The notes under the pieces: generated by a model
What the model was told of the DNA's origin: nothing
Seen by the model: the letters and a program-made list of their open reading frames with translations, nothing else
Database searches by the model: none
Translations under genes and position numbers: made by a program
From: Pseudomonas frederiksbergensis
GTDB taxonomy: Bacteria > Pseudomonadota > Gammaproteobacteria > Pseudomonadales > Pseudomonadaceae
Reading direction: 5' to 3'
DNA: 64,000 nt
NCBI RefSeq assembly: GCF_001952935.1
Contig: NZ_CP018319.1
Location: 4,608,001 to 4,672,000 of the forward strand
Shown: positions 42,849 to 51,753 of the stretch, one piece after another
Numbering within the stretch: position 1 is the stretch's first letter
How the letters are laid out: each line of letters starts with the position of its first letter

Positions 42849-45230
42849 ATGAAATTCAGTGAACAATGGCTGCGTGGCTGGGTAAGCCCGCAGGTAAGTC
42901 GTGACGAGCTGGTTGCTCGTCTGTCGATGGCCGGTCTTGAGGTCGATAGCGTTACGCCGGCCGCTGGCGAATTTACCGGTGTGGTGGTGGGCGAGGTGCT
43001 GAGCACTGAGCAACACCCGGACGCCGACAAGCTGCGTGTTTGCCAGGTCAGCAATGGCTCGGAGACCTTCCAGGTCGTTTGCGGAGCGCCGAACGTGCGT
43101 CCGGGCCTGAAGATTCCGTTCGCCATGATCGGTGCCGAGCTGCCAGGCGATTTCAAGATCAAGAAAGCCAAGCTGCGGGGCGTTGAGTCCAATGGCATGC
43201 TGTGCTCGCAAGCCGAGCTGCAAGTCGGCGAAGGCAACGATGGCCTGATGGAATTGCCAGCCGATGCGCCAGTCGGTCAGGACATTCGTGAATACCTGGG
43301 CCTGGACGACGCCAGCATTGAGGTCGACCTGACCCCGAACCGCGGCGACTGTCTGTCCTTGGCCGGTCTGGCCCGTGAAGTCGGCGCGCTGTACGCCGCT
43401 GAAGTCACCCGCCCGGTGGTTGCTGTAGTGCCGGCCGTGCACGACGAAGTGCGTTCGATCGAAGTGCTGGCGCCAGCCGCTTGCCCGCGTTACCTGGGTC
43501 GTGTGATCCGTAACGTTGACTTGTCCAAACCAACGCCGCTATGGATGGTCGAGCGTCTGCGTCGTGGTGACGTGCGCAGCATTGATGCTGCCGTCGACAT
43601 TACCAACTACGTGATGCTGGAACTGGGTCAACCACTGCATGCCTTTGATCTCGCCGAAATCAATGGCGGCATCCGCGTGCGCATGGCTGAAGAAGGCGAG
43701 AAGCTGGTACTGCTCGACGGCCAGGAAGTCAGTCTGCGTAGCGATACGCTGGTGATTGCCGACCATACCCGCGCCTTGGCCATCGCCGGCGTCATGGGTG
43801 GCGAGCACAGCGGCGTCAACACCGCGAGCACTCGCGATGTGTTCTTGGAAAGCGCGTTTTTCGATCAGATCGCTGTCGCTGGCAAGGCCCGTTCCTACGG
43901 GTTGCACACCGATGCCTCGCACCGCTACGAGCGTGGCGTGGATTGGCAACTGGCCCGTGAAGCCATGGAGCGTGCCACTGGCTTGCTTCTGGAAATCACT
44001 GGCGGCGAAGCTGGCCCGATCATCGAAACCGTCAGCGAGCAGCACCTGCCGTCGATTGCGCCAGTTATCCTGCGTGCGCAACGCATTACTCAGATGCTGG
44101 GTATGGAAATGGATTCGGCTGAAGTCGAGCGACTGCTCAGCGGCTTGGGTCTGAAGATTTCTGCCGATGGAGCAGGGCAGTGGCGCGTAGAAGTGCCAAG
44201 CCATCGCTTCGACATCAGCCTGGAAGTCGATTTGATCGAGGAACTCGCCCGTCTGTACGGTTACAACCGTCTGCCGGTTCGCTACCCGCAAGCTCGTCTG
44301 GCGCCGCAGGCCAAGGCTGAGGCGCGGAGCGATCTGCCTGAGCTGCGTCGTCTGCTGGTAGCCCGAGGCTACCAGGAAGCGATTACCTACAGCTTCATCG
44401 ATCCAAAACAGTTTGATCTGTTTAATCCAGGTGTCGAACCGCTGTTGTTGGCCAACCCTATTTCGAACGACATGGCCGCCATGCGCTCGTCCTTGTGGCC
44501 AGGCCTGGTCAAGGCGCTTCAGCACAACCTGAACCGTCAACAGGATCGCGTGCGTCTGTTCGAAAGCGGCCTGCGTTTCGTCGGTCAGCTGGAAGGCCTG
44601 AAGCAAGAGCCAATGCTGGCAGGTGTTGTTTGCGGTAGTCGTTTGCCGGAAGGTTGGGCACAAGGTCGCGATGTAGTGGACTTCTTCGACGTCAAAGCCG
44701 ATGTGGAAGCGGTGCTGGGCTTTGCCGGGGCGCTGGATTCATTCACTTTCGTACCGGGTAAACACCCTGCGTTGCACCCGGGTCAAACCGCTCGCATTGA
44801 GCGAGAAGGTCGCTTGGTCGGTTTTGTCGGCGCTATCCATCCCGAATTGTCGAAAACACTCGGCCTCGACCGTCCAGTCTTCGTCTTCGAGCTCGTTCTG
44901 GCGGAAGTGGCATTGGGTAAAATGCCTAAATTCCAGGAGTTATCGCGCTTTCCTGAAGTGCGTCGTGATCTTGCACTGATTGCCGAAAAAGACGTCGCAG
45001 CCAATGCAGTACTGGACGTAATCCGTGAAAATGCAGGGGAATGGCTGACGGACCTCAGGCTATTTGACGTATATCAGGGTAAAGGCATTGATCCTGATAG
45101 AAAAAGCCTTGCAGTCGGCTTGACCTGGCAGCATCCATCGCGCACTCTTAATGACGATGAGGTGAATACCACGACGCAAAACATCCTCACCTCGCTCGAA
45201 CAAAGGTTGAACGCCACGTTAAGGAAGTGA
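42849..45230 (+). CDS. pheT: Phenylalanyl-tRNA synthetase beta subunit
   Basis: 793 residues, full length. EMAP/tRNA-binding domain about 40-150 (ADKLRVCQVSNG), B3/B4 editing domain about 210-390, B5 domain about 400-475, catalytic-like core, C-terminal FDX-ACB domain ending LEQRLNATLRK. The ribosome site GGAG lies before ATG 42849. Gap to ihfA is three bases. Confidence 0.97.
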   Translation: MKFSEQWLRGWVSPQVSRDELVARLSMAGLEVDSVTPAAGEFTGVVVGEVLSTEQHPDADKLRVCQVSNGSETFQVVCGAPNVRPGLKIPFAMIGAELPGDFKIKKAKLRGVESNGMLCSQAELQVGEGNDGLMELPADAPVGQDIREYLGLDDASIEVDLTPNRGDCLSLAGLAREVGALYAAEVTRPVVAVVPAVHDEVRSIEVLAPAACPRYLGRVIRNVDLSKPTPLWMVERLRRGDVRSIDAAVDITNYVMLELGQPLHAFDLAEINGGIRVRMAEEGEKLVLLDGQEVSLRSDTLVIADHTRALAIAGVMGGEHSGVNTASTRDVFLESAFFDQIAVAGKARSYGLHTDASHRYERGVDWQLAREAMERATGLLLEITGGEAGPIIETVSEQHLPSIAPVILRAQRITQMLGMEMDSAEVERLLSGLGLKISADGAGQWRVEVPSHRFDISLEVDLIEELARLYGYNRLPVRYPQARLAPQAKAEARSDLPELRRLLVARGYQEAITYSFIDPKQFDLFNPGVEPLLLANPISNDMAAMRSSLWPGLVKALQHNLNRQQDRVRLFESGLRFVGQLEGLKQEPMLAGVVCGSRLPEGWAQGRDVVDFFDVKADVEAVLGFAGALDSFTFVPGKHPALHPGQTARIEREGRLVGFVGAIHPELSKTLGLDRPVFVFELVLAEVALGKMPKFQELSRFPEVRRDLALIAEKDVAANAVLDVIRENAGEWLTDLRLFDVYQGKGIDPDRKSLAVGLTWQHPSRTLNDDEVNTTTQNILTSLEQRLNATLRK

Positions 45231-45233
45231 CGT

Positions 45234-45536
45234 ATGGGGGCTCTGACGAAAGCTGAGATGGCGGAACGTCTGTATGAAGAGCTGGGCCTGAATAAACGGG
45301 AGGCCAAGGAATTGGTCGAACTGTTTTTTGAAGAAATCAGGCACGCTCTTGAAGACAACGAACAAGTCAAATTGTCCGGTTTCGGCAATTTCGACCTTCG
45401 GGACAAACGCCAGCGGCCTGGCCGCAATCCGAAAACGGGTGAAGAAATCCCGATCACGGCTCGCCGTGTGGTCACCTTTCGTCCAGGGCAGAAGTTGAAG
45501 GCCCGAGTTGAGGCTTATGCTGGAACCAAGTCATAA
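45234..45536 (+). CDS. ihfA: Integration host factor alpha subunit
   Basis: 100 residues of the HU/IHF fold. LTKAEMAERLYEELGLNKRE at the N-terminus; the DNA-binding arm DKRQRPGRNPKTGEEIPI with the intercalating Pro. With IhfB it bends DNA about 160 degrees. It overlaps the MerR-like gene by 20 bases in another frame. Confidence 0.97.
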   Translation: MGALTKAEMAERLYEELGLNKREAKELVELFFEEIRHALEDNEQVKLSGFGNFDLRDKRQRPGRNPKTGEEIPITARRVVTFRPGQKLKARVEAYAGTKS

Positions 45537-45873
45537 CGACGAACTACCCGTCATCCCAGGCAAGCGCTACTTCACCATTGGTGAAGTCAGCGAGCTGTGT
45601 GCGGTAAAACCACACGTGCTGCGCTACTGGGAGCAGGAGTTTCCTCAACTCAACCCCGTCAAACGCCGCGGAAACCGCCGGTATTATCAGCGACAAGACG
45701 TGCTGATGATCCGGCAGATCCGCGCGCTTCTTTACGATCAGGGGTTCACCATCGGCGGCGCACGTTTGCGTTTGTCCGGCGATGAAGCCAAAGATGACAC
45801 GACCCAATACAAGCAAATGATCCGCCAGATGATCGCCGAGCTGGAAGATGTTCTGGTGGTACTCAAGAAATAA
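45517..45873 (+). CDS. MerR-family transcriptional regulator
   Basis: 118 residues from ATG 45517. Winged helix: KRYFTIGEVSELCAVKPHVL and RYWEQEFPQLNPVKR, then a dimer helix ending AELEDVLVVLKK. It lacks the metal-binding Cys of MerR/CueR. The position after ihfA is conserved in Pseudomonas. Target unknown. Confidence 0.9.
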   Translation: MLEPSHNDELPVIPGKRYFTIGEVSELCAVKPHVLRYWEQEFPQLNPVKRRGNRRYYQRQDVLMIRQIRALLYDQGFTIGGARLRLSGDEAKDDTTQYKQMIRQMIAELEDVLVVLKK

Positions 45874-45962
45874 ATTCCTGCTTTTAAATACTTCCAGTTT
45901 TCAAAAGCTTGCGATATATTCTTGAGCGTTCTTCGAGAAGAGGAACGGGTTTAACGCCTAGT

Positions 45963-46039
45963 CGGGGCGTAGCGCAGTCCGGTAGCGCACTAGCATGGGG
46001 TGCTAGGGGTCGAGTGTTCGAATCACTCCGTCCCGACCA
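45963..46039 (+). tRNA. tRNA-Pro (anticodon GGG), island attachment gene
   Basis: 77 nt; acceptor CGGGGCG with CGTCCCG, anticodon loop ATGGGGT (GGG), CCA encoded at 46037-46039. The 3' 45 bases are repeated at 62946-62990 with a single mismatch. It is the integration site of the island to its right. A TATATT -10-like element lies at 45915. Confidence 0.96.
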
Positions 46040-46137
46040 TATAATTCAAGGGGTTGCGAGATTTTTCTCGCGACCCCTTTTTATTTCTAGGCGTTTTTAC
46101 CCCTACAAAATGGCTGGCTCTCAGTAGAATCCTCACC
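45995..46137 (+). repeat. Left direct repeat (attL region) of the island array
   Basis: About 143 bases match 62946-63089. They include the 3' 45 bases of tRNA-Pro, a terminator hairpin, and GCGTTTTTACCCCTACAAAA. The part past the tRNA resembles the sequence just upstream of the full-length integrase gene (about 62800-62840). Confidence 0.85.
46048..46083 (+). terminator. Terminator after tRNA-Pro
   Basis: AAGGGGTTGCGAG (46048-46060) pairs with CTCGCGACCCCTT (46067-46079) with one wobble and is followed by T's. The bases from 46138 to 46372 hold no gene I can support. Confidence 0.8.
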
Positions 46138-46372
46138 AGTTCCGTGTGAGTTGACGCTCTGTTTTGGATTTTCTCGCGCGATGCCTGGCACCGCTTCGCG
46201 ATGCCCAAAATTTTATGATTTTTGCGGTTTAATACGTAGATGGATCGTCCACAGCCCCGCATTCCCGGCGGTTTAGGACGTTGCAGCGACGCGATAGGTC
46301 TGAGTCTTTTTGATGGCGGATGACTGGCCCGATATCAGCCTGTGGATGTCGAACCAGCCAGCCATGCCATTG

Positions 46373-46690
46373 TTACTTCAGCGTCTTGATAGACACGATG
46401 GTGGCTGCCATTCCCTCGGCGCGAAACTCAAACGCAACTCGGTCCCCAGCCTTCAGGCCTGCCAATTGGTGTAAGCAGGCAGGAAGTCGCTGAAGATTGT
46501 TAGCATCTGCGGACTGGACAAACGGGTGGCAGGTTTCCCAAACGACACTTGTAGCAGACTGGCGCTCCTGCATTCCTGGCCAGGCTTGCAGGGTTTGCCC
46601 TGGTCGGCGGAGCTGCTCATGTCGTGGCAGCAGTCCGGGTTCATATCGTCCATCATCGCCATGCCCATGGTTCTCATCGGGCAAGGTTGG
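46373..46690 (-). pseudogene. Fused remnants of copper-associated genes
   Basis: Two frames are joined. The upstream frame reads PCPMRTMGMAMMDDMNPDCC then SADQGKPCKPGQEC, like Cys/Met-rich small proteins of copper or czc clusters, with no signal peptide left. The downstream frame ends AGLKAGDRVAFEFRAEG and ATIVSIKTLK, the C-terminal end of a CusF-type copper-binding domain. Neither is complete. Its 5' edge abuts the sterol-desaturase-family stop, suggesting a deletion junction. Confidence 0.5.
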
Positions 46691-46692
46691 GG

Positions 46693-47721
46693 CTATGAAT
46701 AGGGCGTTTCAGGCTCAACCCTTCGCGGGCGTTTCGCCAGGAGCTTGCGGGCGGTTTCGACAAAGGGCGTGACGATCAGGCCGTAGACCGTCAGGTAATG
46801 CTGGTGGTCCTGTTCTCCGGTGCCGAAGCGCAGGTTCTCGGGCTGCGAGCGGGTGACATATAGCGTGCCGAACATCCAGTCCCAAAGAGACAGGTTGGTG
46901 CCGAAGTTCCGGTTGAAGTGACGGGGGGCGTCGCTGTGGTGGATCTGGTGCTGGGCTGGGCTGTTAAGCAGATGTTCGAGCACCGGCCCGAATGACAGCC
47001 ATACATGAGTGTGACGCAGATTGGCCGCTAGGCCATTGAAGATGAACACCAGATAGGTCACGCCGAACAGGGTGTAGCGGCTGATCTCGCCACCACAGGC
47101 GTACCAGAAGCCACCGACATAGAGGCCGAGGCAGGCGGTGGTGCTGAGTTTCTCGACGATCTTTTCCACGAAGTGCACCCTGCTCGCCGTCGCTGGTACC
47201 AGCACTGGCGCCGAGTGATGGACCTTATGAAATGCCCAGAGCCAGCGCGAGTGAAAGGCCCGGTGCGCCCAGTAATGGACGAAATCCTTTATCAAGAACA
47301 CCCCCAGCCCGTAGAGCAGGGCGAGCGAGAGGTTCTCCTCCAGGCGCGGGCGCGCGCCCCAAAGATTGCTAAAAAAATCCAGGTAATCCCCGGAGCGCAG
47401 GATGTACGGATCGACCAGATGGACCATGGGCAGCACCAGGGCGACCTTGAGAATGGCCCGCACGAAGTAGTAGCGGTAATCCAGCAGCGCCGAGCGATGC
47501 AAGTACACCTGGCGACCGCCGATGAATTTCCAGAACGAACGGGCGTCGGTCAGGCCCCGATATTTTCTGAAGCGGAACAGGCCATAGGCGACGCTGTAGG
47601 AGACGCAAAGAAACAAGACCCCGAGGCGGCCGTTCAGATTAAAAATGCTGAGAAACTGCTCGGTGACAGGCGCGATCACCCACTCGATCAGGTGCTTATA
47701 GACAAGCGAGAATGCATCCAC
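46693..47721 (-). CDS. Sterol desaturase / fatty acid hydroxylase family membrane protein
   Basis: 342 residues with several membrane segments. Three His clusters form the di-iron site: HYWAHRAFHSRWLWAFHKVH, HKVHHS and HQIHHSDAPRHFNRNFG. C-terminal WDWMFGTLYV is typical. Family members hydroxylate or desaturate lipids. This is the clearest intact cargo gene at the left of the island. Substrate unknown. Confidence 0.8.
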   Translation of the reverse strand: MDAFSLVYKHLIEWVIAPVTEQFLSIFNLNGRLGVLFLCVSYSVAYGLFRFRKYRGLTDARSFWKFIGGRQVYLHRSALLDYRYYFVRAILKVALVLPMVHLVDPYILRSGDYLDFFSNLWGARPRLEENLSLALLYGLGVFLIKDFVHYWAHRAFHSRWLWAFHKVHHSAPVLVPATASRVHFVEKIVEKLSTTACLGLYVGGFWYACGGEISRYTLFGVTYLVFIFNGLAANLRHTHVWLSFGPVLEHLLNSPAQHQIHHSDAPRHFNRNFGTNLSLWDWMFGTLYVTRSQPENLRFGTGEQDHQHYLTVYGLIVTPFVETARKLLAKRPRRVEPETPYS

Positions 47722-47865
47722 GAAACGCCAGCCTCAGCCAAAGGAAACGCATTGTAAATCATTCTGATTTGGCTGAGTGTGTTTCTGCTTGGCTTCCGAG
47801 CCTTGTGGGCAAGGTGTTCTCTGATTGGGGCGTCTCAGGCCCGCCGTGCTTCAATCTTGCCGCAG

Positions 47866-47906
47866 GGCTCTTTCTCAGCGTCGAGAATAACGAACGAAAG
47901 TTAAGT
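47866..47906. repeat. 41-bp repeat, copy 1
   Basis: GGCTCTTTCTCAGCGTCGAG and following bases to 47906 are identical to 61332-61372, which abuts the full-length integrase stop. Here it lies about 108 bases past the truncated integrase end, with an insert between. Confidence 0.8.
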
Positions 47907-48013
47907 TCGGCGCGTCCACAGGCAGCAGCTTAGTCACGGATTACTGATGCCAGTGGACGCAAATCACTGCGTACACTGAGGTTTCCGAATCTTCGGGCCA
48001 TGGTACGTTCGGC

Positions 48014-49091
48014 CTATGAAGATGGCCGTGCCTCTGTCAATGCGTACGCTGGCAAAGACATCATCGACTCGGAGGGTGGATGCTCGTAGGTTGAGGACAA
48101 CACCGCACTGAGCCGATCGCCCAACAGGTTCCAGGCACGCTTCTTCTCTTCGGCATAATCGTGGTGCAGGTAGTGGCGTCTCCCCCGGGAGCCGGCCAAC
48201 ACATGATTTTGGCAGCGATCGATGACCTCCAGACTGACCCCCAAGGCCTGCATCATGGTCGCGCCGGTGCGGCGCAGGTCATGCGGCGTCCAATCGCCGG
48301 CCGTCGGCGAGGGGCAGGGTATCGTCATGACGCAGCCTGGAGAGAGCCTTACGGCTTTTGAAGCGGGCCTGGCGGTCACCCACTTGTTTGCTCACCACTT
48401 TCACGTCTACATGCCCATCATTCTGCTTGTGGGGAAAGCACCACTGGGAGTCTCCCGTCAGGGTCTTGAGTTCCTGAAAGAAATGCAGGGCGAAGGGGGA
48501 GAGGAAGACATGGTGGTCCTGTTTCTTGCCCCGGGTGCCTTTGACGTTTTCACTGGGGAGGAACCAGGTCTGCCGGTCCAGATCGACATTTTTCCATTCG
48601 GCCTGGAGCAGTTCGCCAATCCGGCACAAGGTGCCCAGGCTGATCCAGAGCGCGAGTTGAGTTTCTTTCTTTAACGGCCGTATGCCATCGTATTTTTGCC
48701 CGGCGGGGAGGGCGCTGTAATCGGCGGTCATTTGCTGGAAGCGGTTGTGCAATTCCAACAGCTCAGCCGGCGAAAGGATCCGGCTTCTTTCCGCTTCGTA
48801 GTCGGCAGGGATCAAGGGGGAGATATCGACCAGCTCAGTCGGATCACCCTCAACCAGTAGCGCCCGCCAGGGTTGACGCTTTCTGGCACAGCTGAACATC
48901 TGGGTGAGGTCGGCGAAGAAGCTGATGGCTTGCCGGTGAGCGCCGCGGTTGACCACGGCCCGGATCAGCGCCCGAATAGCGTGCTCGGACACACTGCTGA
49001 CTGACGTCTTGCCGAGTGCCGGGTAAAGGTCCTTGTTAAAACGCCGTTTCAACTCTGCATTACCGTCTTTTCGTGCCACACCATCCAACAG
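48014..49091 (-). pseudogene. Truncated, frameshifted tyrosine integrase
   Basis: It matches the intact integrase (61367-62785) from about residue 125 to the end. The N-terminal DUF4102/SAM-like part is missing. A frameshift near 48300 separates the frame ending LADGRR from the one starting GDWTPHDLRR. The catalytic HxxR His is retained here (PHDLRR). The C-terminus is extended and altered (STYEHPPSESMM). Homology stops abruptly at about 49091. Confidence 0.85.
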
Positions 49092-49132
49092 TCAGGCCCT
49101 GTTATGCGATCCATTGCTTAGACTTTTCGCCA

Positions 49133-49231
49133 TCACCATTCGTCAAATGGCGGCAGGTTCGGGTGCCAGAACATGCCGTTCTCATCGCGGACGACAGGGA
49201 CTGGCTGGATCAAAACAGTTTCTTCAGGCAT
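49133..49231 (-). CDS. 32-aa ORF, probably the start of a truncated phage-type gene
   Basis: From ATG 49231 behind GGCAAAGGAACAGT: MPEETVLIQPVPVVRDENG then FWHPNLPPFDEW and stop. The same leader precedes the ATG at 50389. The length suggests a cut-off N-terminal part. No function assigned. Confidence 0.4.
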   Translation of the reverse strand: MPEETVLIQPVPVVRDENGMFWHPNLPPFDEW

Positions 49232-49348
49232 TACTGTTCCTTTGCCGCTATAGCGGCTGACTTTGAAGGGGGAGGGGGAGGTTAGTGCTGTGCTTTACTG
49301 GTATCTGACAACGCGAGCGCTTTGCGAGCGGTGAAAGGACACTCTGCT

Positions 49349-49738
49349 TTGGGTCGATACATTCTTTTTGTGCTGTTGCTTCCGCTGGGCACTGCGTTTG
49401 CGTATGAGCCAGAGCAAGCAACAAACAATTATGCTCATGAGCTCGCGGAATGCAGCGCGTTCTACATGCTCAGCTCATTAATTGTAAAAGCGCAAAAACC
49501 AGACGTATCTAAAAACGCTAGAAAACTAGGAGGGCTAGCCATTAAATCTTCCGCAACGCTAACCAGCGAGAAGCTGGCGCATTCACGTGCTGAAATGGCC
49601 ACCAAAACAATGCTTAAAGAGATCGATAATGACGCGGTAAACTTTTCGATTCTGTTGAATAAGTATGCCGATCCATGTCGCGAAGCACTGAGCGATTCTA
49701 AGGTCCGAATGGATTACTGGCTCAACAAACGCGATTGA
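49349..49738 (+). CDS. Exported hypothetical protein
   Basis: TTG 49349 has AAAGGA nine bases upstream; GTG 49331 and TTG 49322 are alternatives. A signal peptide GRYILFVLLLPLGTAFA is clear. The mature 110 residues have two Cys (ECSAF, DPCRE) and a helical pattern. Codon use is less GC-rich than the chromosome. Small exported proteins of this kind occur on phage-like elements. Family unknown. Confidence 0.6.
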   Translation: MGRYILFVLLLPLGTAFAYEPEQATNNYAHELAECSAFYMLSSLIVKAQKPDVSKNARKLGGLAIKSSATLTSEKLAHSRAEMATKTMLKEIDNDAVNFSILLNKYADPCREALSDSKVRMDYWLNKRD

Positions 49739-49789
49739 TCATCCTGCAATCTCCATCGATACCAGATCATGGGCATTCACAACCGTCAT
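49739..49789 (-). repeat. Short duplicated gene end (MTVVNAHDLVSMEIAG)
   Basis: A 16-codon frame that starts ATGA on the stop of the 179-aa gene. The 50 bases are nearly identical to the end of the pseudogene at 51122. One copy is a cut-off duplicate. Confidence 0.6.
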
Positions 49790-50325
49790 GCCGTCACCTG
49801 CTGTTGTTTCTGGCGCAAGGCCTGATGTACCGCAGCGATAACACGGCACAGGTAATGCCAATCCGGATTGGGTTCGACTGCCTTGTCGTCCACCAGGTGC
49901 CACCATTCCTCGCCGAAGAGTTCAGTCAGCAGCGCGCCACGGTGATTGGCTTCCGAGATCGACTCGATTTCACGCAGGTCGTCGATCTGGTCGAAGAGAT
50001 CGCGAGCCTCTTCTTCGTCCAAGCGTTCGCCGAACTCCCAGTAGCCTTTGCTCATCCGGCGCCGGGCGATCACTGACTTCTTGGCCAAGGCCATCATTGC
50101 CTCATTGGAAAAACGCATTGAGCTCAGCATGGGCTGGAAGTAGCCGATGATGTAGTGCTCATCCAAGCGGCAGAAGAACTGAGCAATGGTGTGAGCGCCC
50201 CACATGCCGCCCCAGTAGGCGTGCCAGCTCTTGTCCCAGCAGCTGACAGTGATCTTGCCCTTGCATGGCGCCAAGTCCTCAAGGAAGACATTGATCGGAT
50301 CGAGGTTTGGCGCGTCGGTTATCAC
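49786..50325 (-). CDS. Phage-type hypothetical protein, probable frameshift near its start
   Basis: 179 residues from GTG 50325: MITDAPNLDPINVFLEDLAP, a Trp-rich WHAYWGGMWG segment, an acidic middle and QALRQKQQQVTA end. Upstream, an ATG at 50389 with a good leader opens MAKENKIAEPLKVDRSTVNE in the +1 frame, which runs into position 50325. The natural protein probably starts at 50389 and has lost frame near 50327. It resembles proteins I recall from Pseudomonas phage regions. Function unknown. Confidence 0.55.
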   Translation of the reverse strand: MITDAPNLDPINVFLEDLAPCKGKITVSCWDKSWHAYWGGMWGAHTIAQFFCRLDEHYIIGYFQPMLSSMRFSNEAMMALAKKSVIARRRMSKGYWEFGERLDEEEARDLFDQIDDLREIESISEANHRGALLTELFGEEWWHLVDDKAVEPNPDWHYLCRVIAAVHQALRQKQQQVTA

Positions 50326-50463
50326 CAGCTTCGTTCACTGTCGAGCGATCAACCTTCAAAGGCTCAGCGATTTTGTTTTCTTTAGCCATGACTGTTCCTT
50401 TGCCGCTCATAGAGGCTCACTGTGGAGGGGTAGATACTAGCTTTCTGCCAATGGAGAGTTTCA

Positions 50464-50673
50464 ATGCAAAACCGAGAAGAGTTTTTGGCGAAAGTCCTGG
50501 AAACTCATCGTGAGTACGAAGAGGCTACTGTTGTAATTCGAAAACTGATGCGAGGAGGCTTAGCGGCCGGCCCCGAGTGGTTAGCCGCGGTTGCCCGGCA
50601 GGTTCATGCACTAAATGTCTGGTCAACGCTTCCAGGGGAATATTCCAACTTTCATTCCGATGGGGGGCGCTAG
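50464..50673 (+). CDS. Small hypothetical protein (69 aa)
   Basis: From ATG 50464 with GGAGAG upstream. Helical, charged, no signal. It lies in a run of tiny ORFs. The following bases repeat a leader seen near 49255. Family unknown. Confidence 0.5.
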   Translation: MQNREEFLAKVLETHREYEEATVVIRKLMRGGLAAGPEWLAAVARQVHALNVWSTLPGEYSNFHSDGGR

Positions 50674-50789
50674 CGGCTGACTTTGAAAGTGGAGGGAATA
50701 AAAACAGTTGAGCAAAGGTTGAAACGGAATTTCGTTTCAATGAAGTGATAGGGCCATACTTGGTTTTTCATTTTTTGGATCGGAAGCCG

Positions 50790-51101
50790 ATGAGCAGGCG
50801 TGGCGAAAAGTACTGGAGCTGGTATGGCCCCGACCTGCATTGCCGTATTCATGAAGAGCGTCTAGAAAATGGATTGCTCATCGACATCCAGGTACGCCTC
50901 ACCAACGATGGCGATACTCAGCTGTTCGTAGGTGTGTACGAAGAAGGCGCCATGCTTTTCGAGGATGCCTATCTATCTCGCCCCGGGGAAACGATGACCC
51001 AGGCTATGAATTGGGGAGTTCAAAGGGCCATGGAGTTTGTCGAGACGCTCAATGCTCCGGCTAAACCTTCGCAGCCCGAGGGGCTTCCGCGCAAGGGATA
51101 G
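50790..51101 (+). CDS. Hypothetical protein (103 aa)
   Basis: ATG 50790 has GGAAG upstream; GTG 50745 would add 15 residues. Beta-rich start with YWSWYGPDLHCRIHEER, then a helical end with Pro-rich tail. Family unknown; typical of phage-like small gene arrays. Confidence 0.5.
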   Translation: MSRRGEKYWSWYGPDLHCRIHEERLENGLLIDIQVRLTNDGDTQLFVGVYEEGAMLFEDAYLSRPGETMTQAMNWGVQRAMEFVETLNAPAKPSQPEGLPRKG

Positions 51102-51121
51102 CGTCAATTGGAATACTTCGC

Positions 51122-51460
51122 TCATCCTGCAATCTCCATCGATACAAGATCATGGGAATTCACTACCGTCATGTTGAGCTCGCAGGCGACTGGCTGACGG
51201 AAGACGGGAAGGGCGCCGGCCTGCTCGCGCACAGCCTTCATGCCCGCCTCGTCGTAACCCCAGATGTTGCTGTCGTTGAACCGTTCAGGCCCGAGATAGC
51301 CAGGGTGCAGTGGTTCACCAGTGCAGATGTAATCCCGGAATGCTTTGACCAGATCCTTCAACGTGCCGCCATGGGAGAAGCCGCGCCACTTGCCACCCCA
51401 AACTGTTTCATGGGTGAAGACCCGCTTCCCGGTGTAGTCGTCGATCAGCCTAGTGAGGGA
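51122..51460 (-). pseudogene. 5'-truncated phage-type gene
   Basis: The frame is open from 51460 (after a TGA) with no start codon before TTG 51361. It reads LIDDYTGKRVFTHETVWGG then KWRGFSHGGTLKDLVKAFRD and ends MTVVNSHDLVSMEIAG. The N-terminus is lost. Its 3' 50 bases are duplicated at 49739-49789. Confidence 0.55.
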
Positions 51461-51501
51461 TCAGCTACAGTTGAGCGATTAACTAAAATAAGGAGAGTCG
51501 T

Positions 51502-51735
51502 ATGGAGTGCCTGGTCTGCGGGGTCGATGCTTTAAAAGTTGAGTCAGATCTTGATGGAAAAGAACTGAGCTGCCCGGATTGTGGGCACTTCGGCGTTTCG
51601 GGGAGTCTGCTTTCAGTTCAGTACGACCGTCGATTCGATGTTACGCAAACGAGGTGGTGGTTTGAGCGCCAGCGGCGTGCTCATCCCCACCGAATCCCGG
51701 TCATCACAAGTGCTTTTGTTTTCTGGGCTGTCTGA
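51502..51735 (+). CDS. Small zinc-ribbon-like protein (77 aa)
   Basis: From ATG 51502 with AAGGAG upstream. CLVCG and CPDCG (Cys-x2-Cys pairs 20 residues apart) form a zinc ribbon. The end is aromatic (FVFWAV). Possibly nucleic-acid or protein binding. Compare the similar protein at 54574. Confidence 0.55.
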   Translation: MECLVCGVDALKVESDLDGKELSCPDCGHFGVSGSLLSVQYDRRFDVTQTRWWFERQRRAHPHRIPVITSAFVFWAV

Positions 51736-51753
51736 TCAGGCTGCAAGGCGCTG

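Noticed and set aside
46023..46262. Gene opposite the tRNA-Pro flank
   Set aside because: The frame lies over the att repeat and terminator and has no family resemblance.
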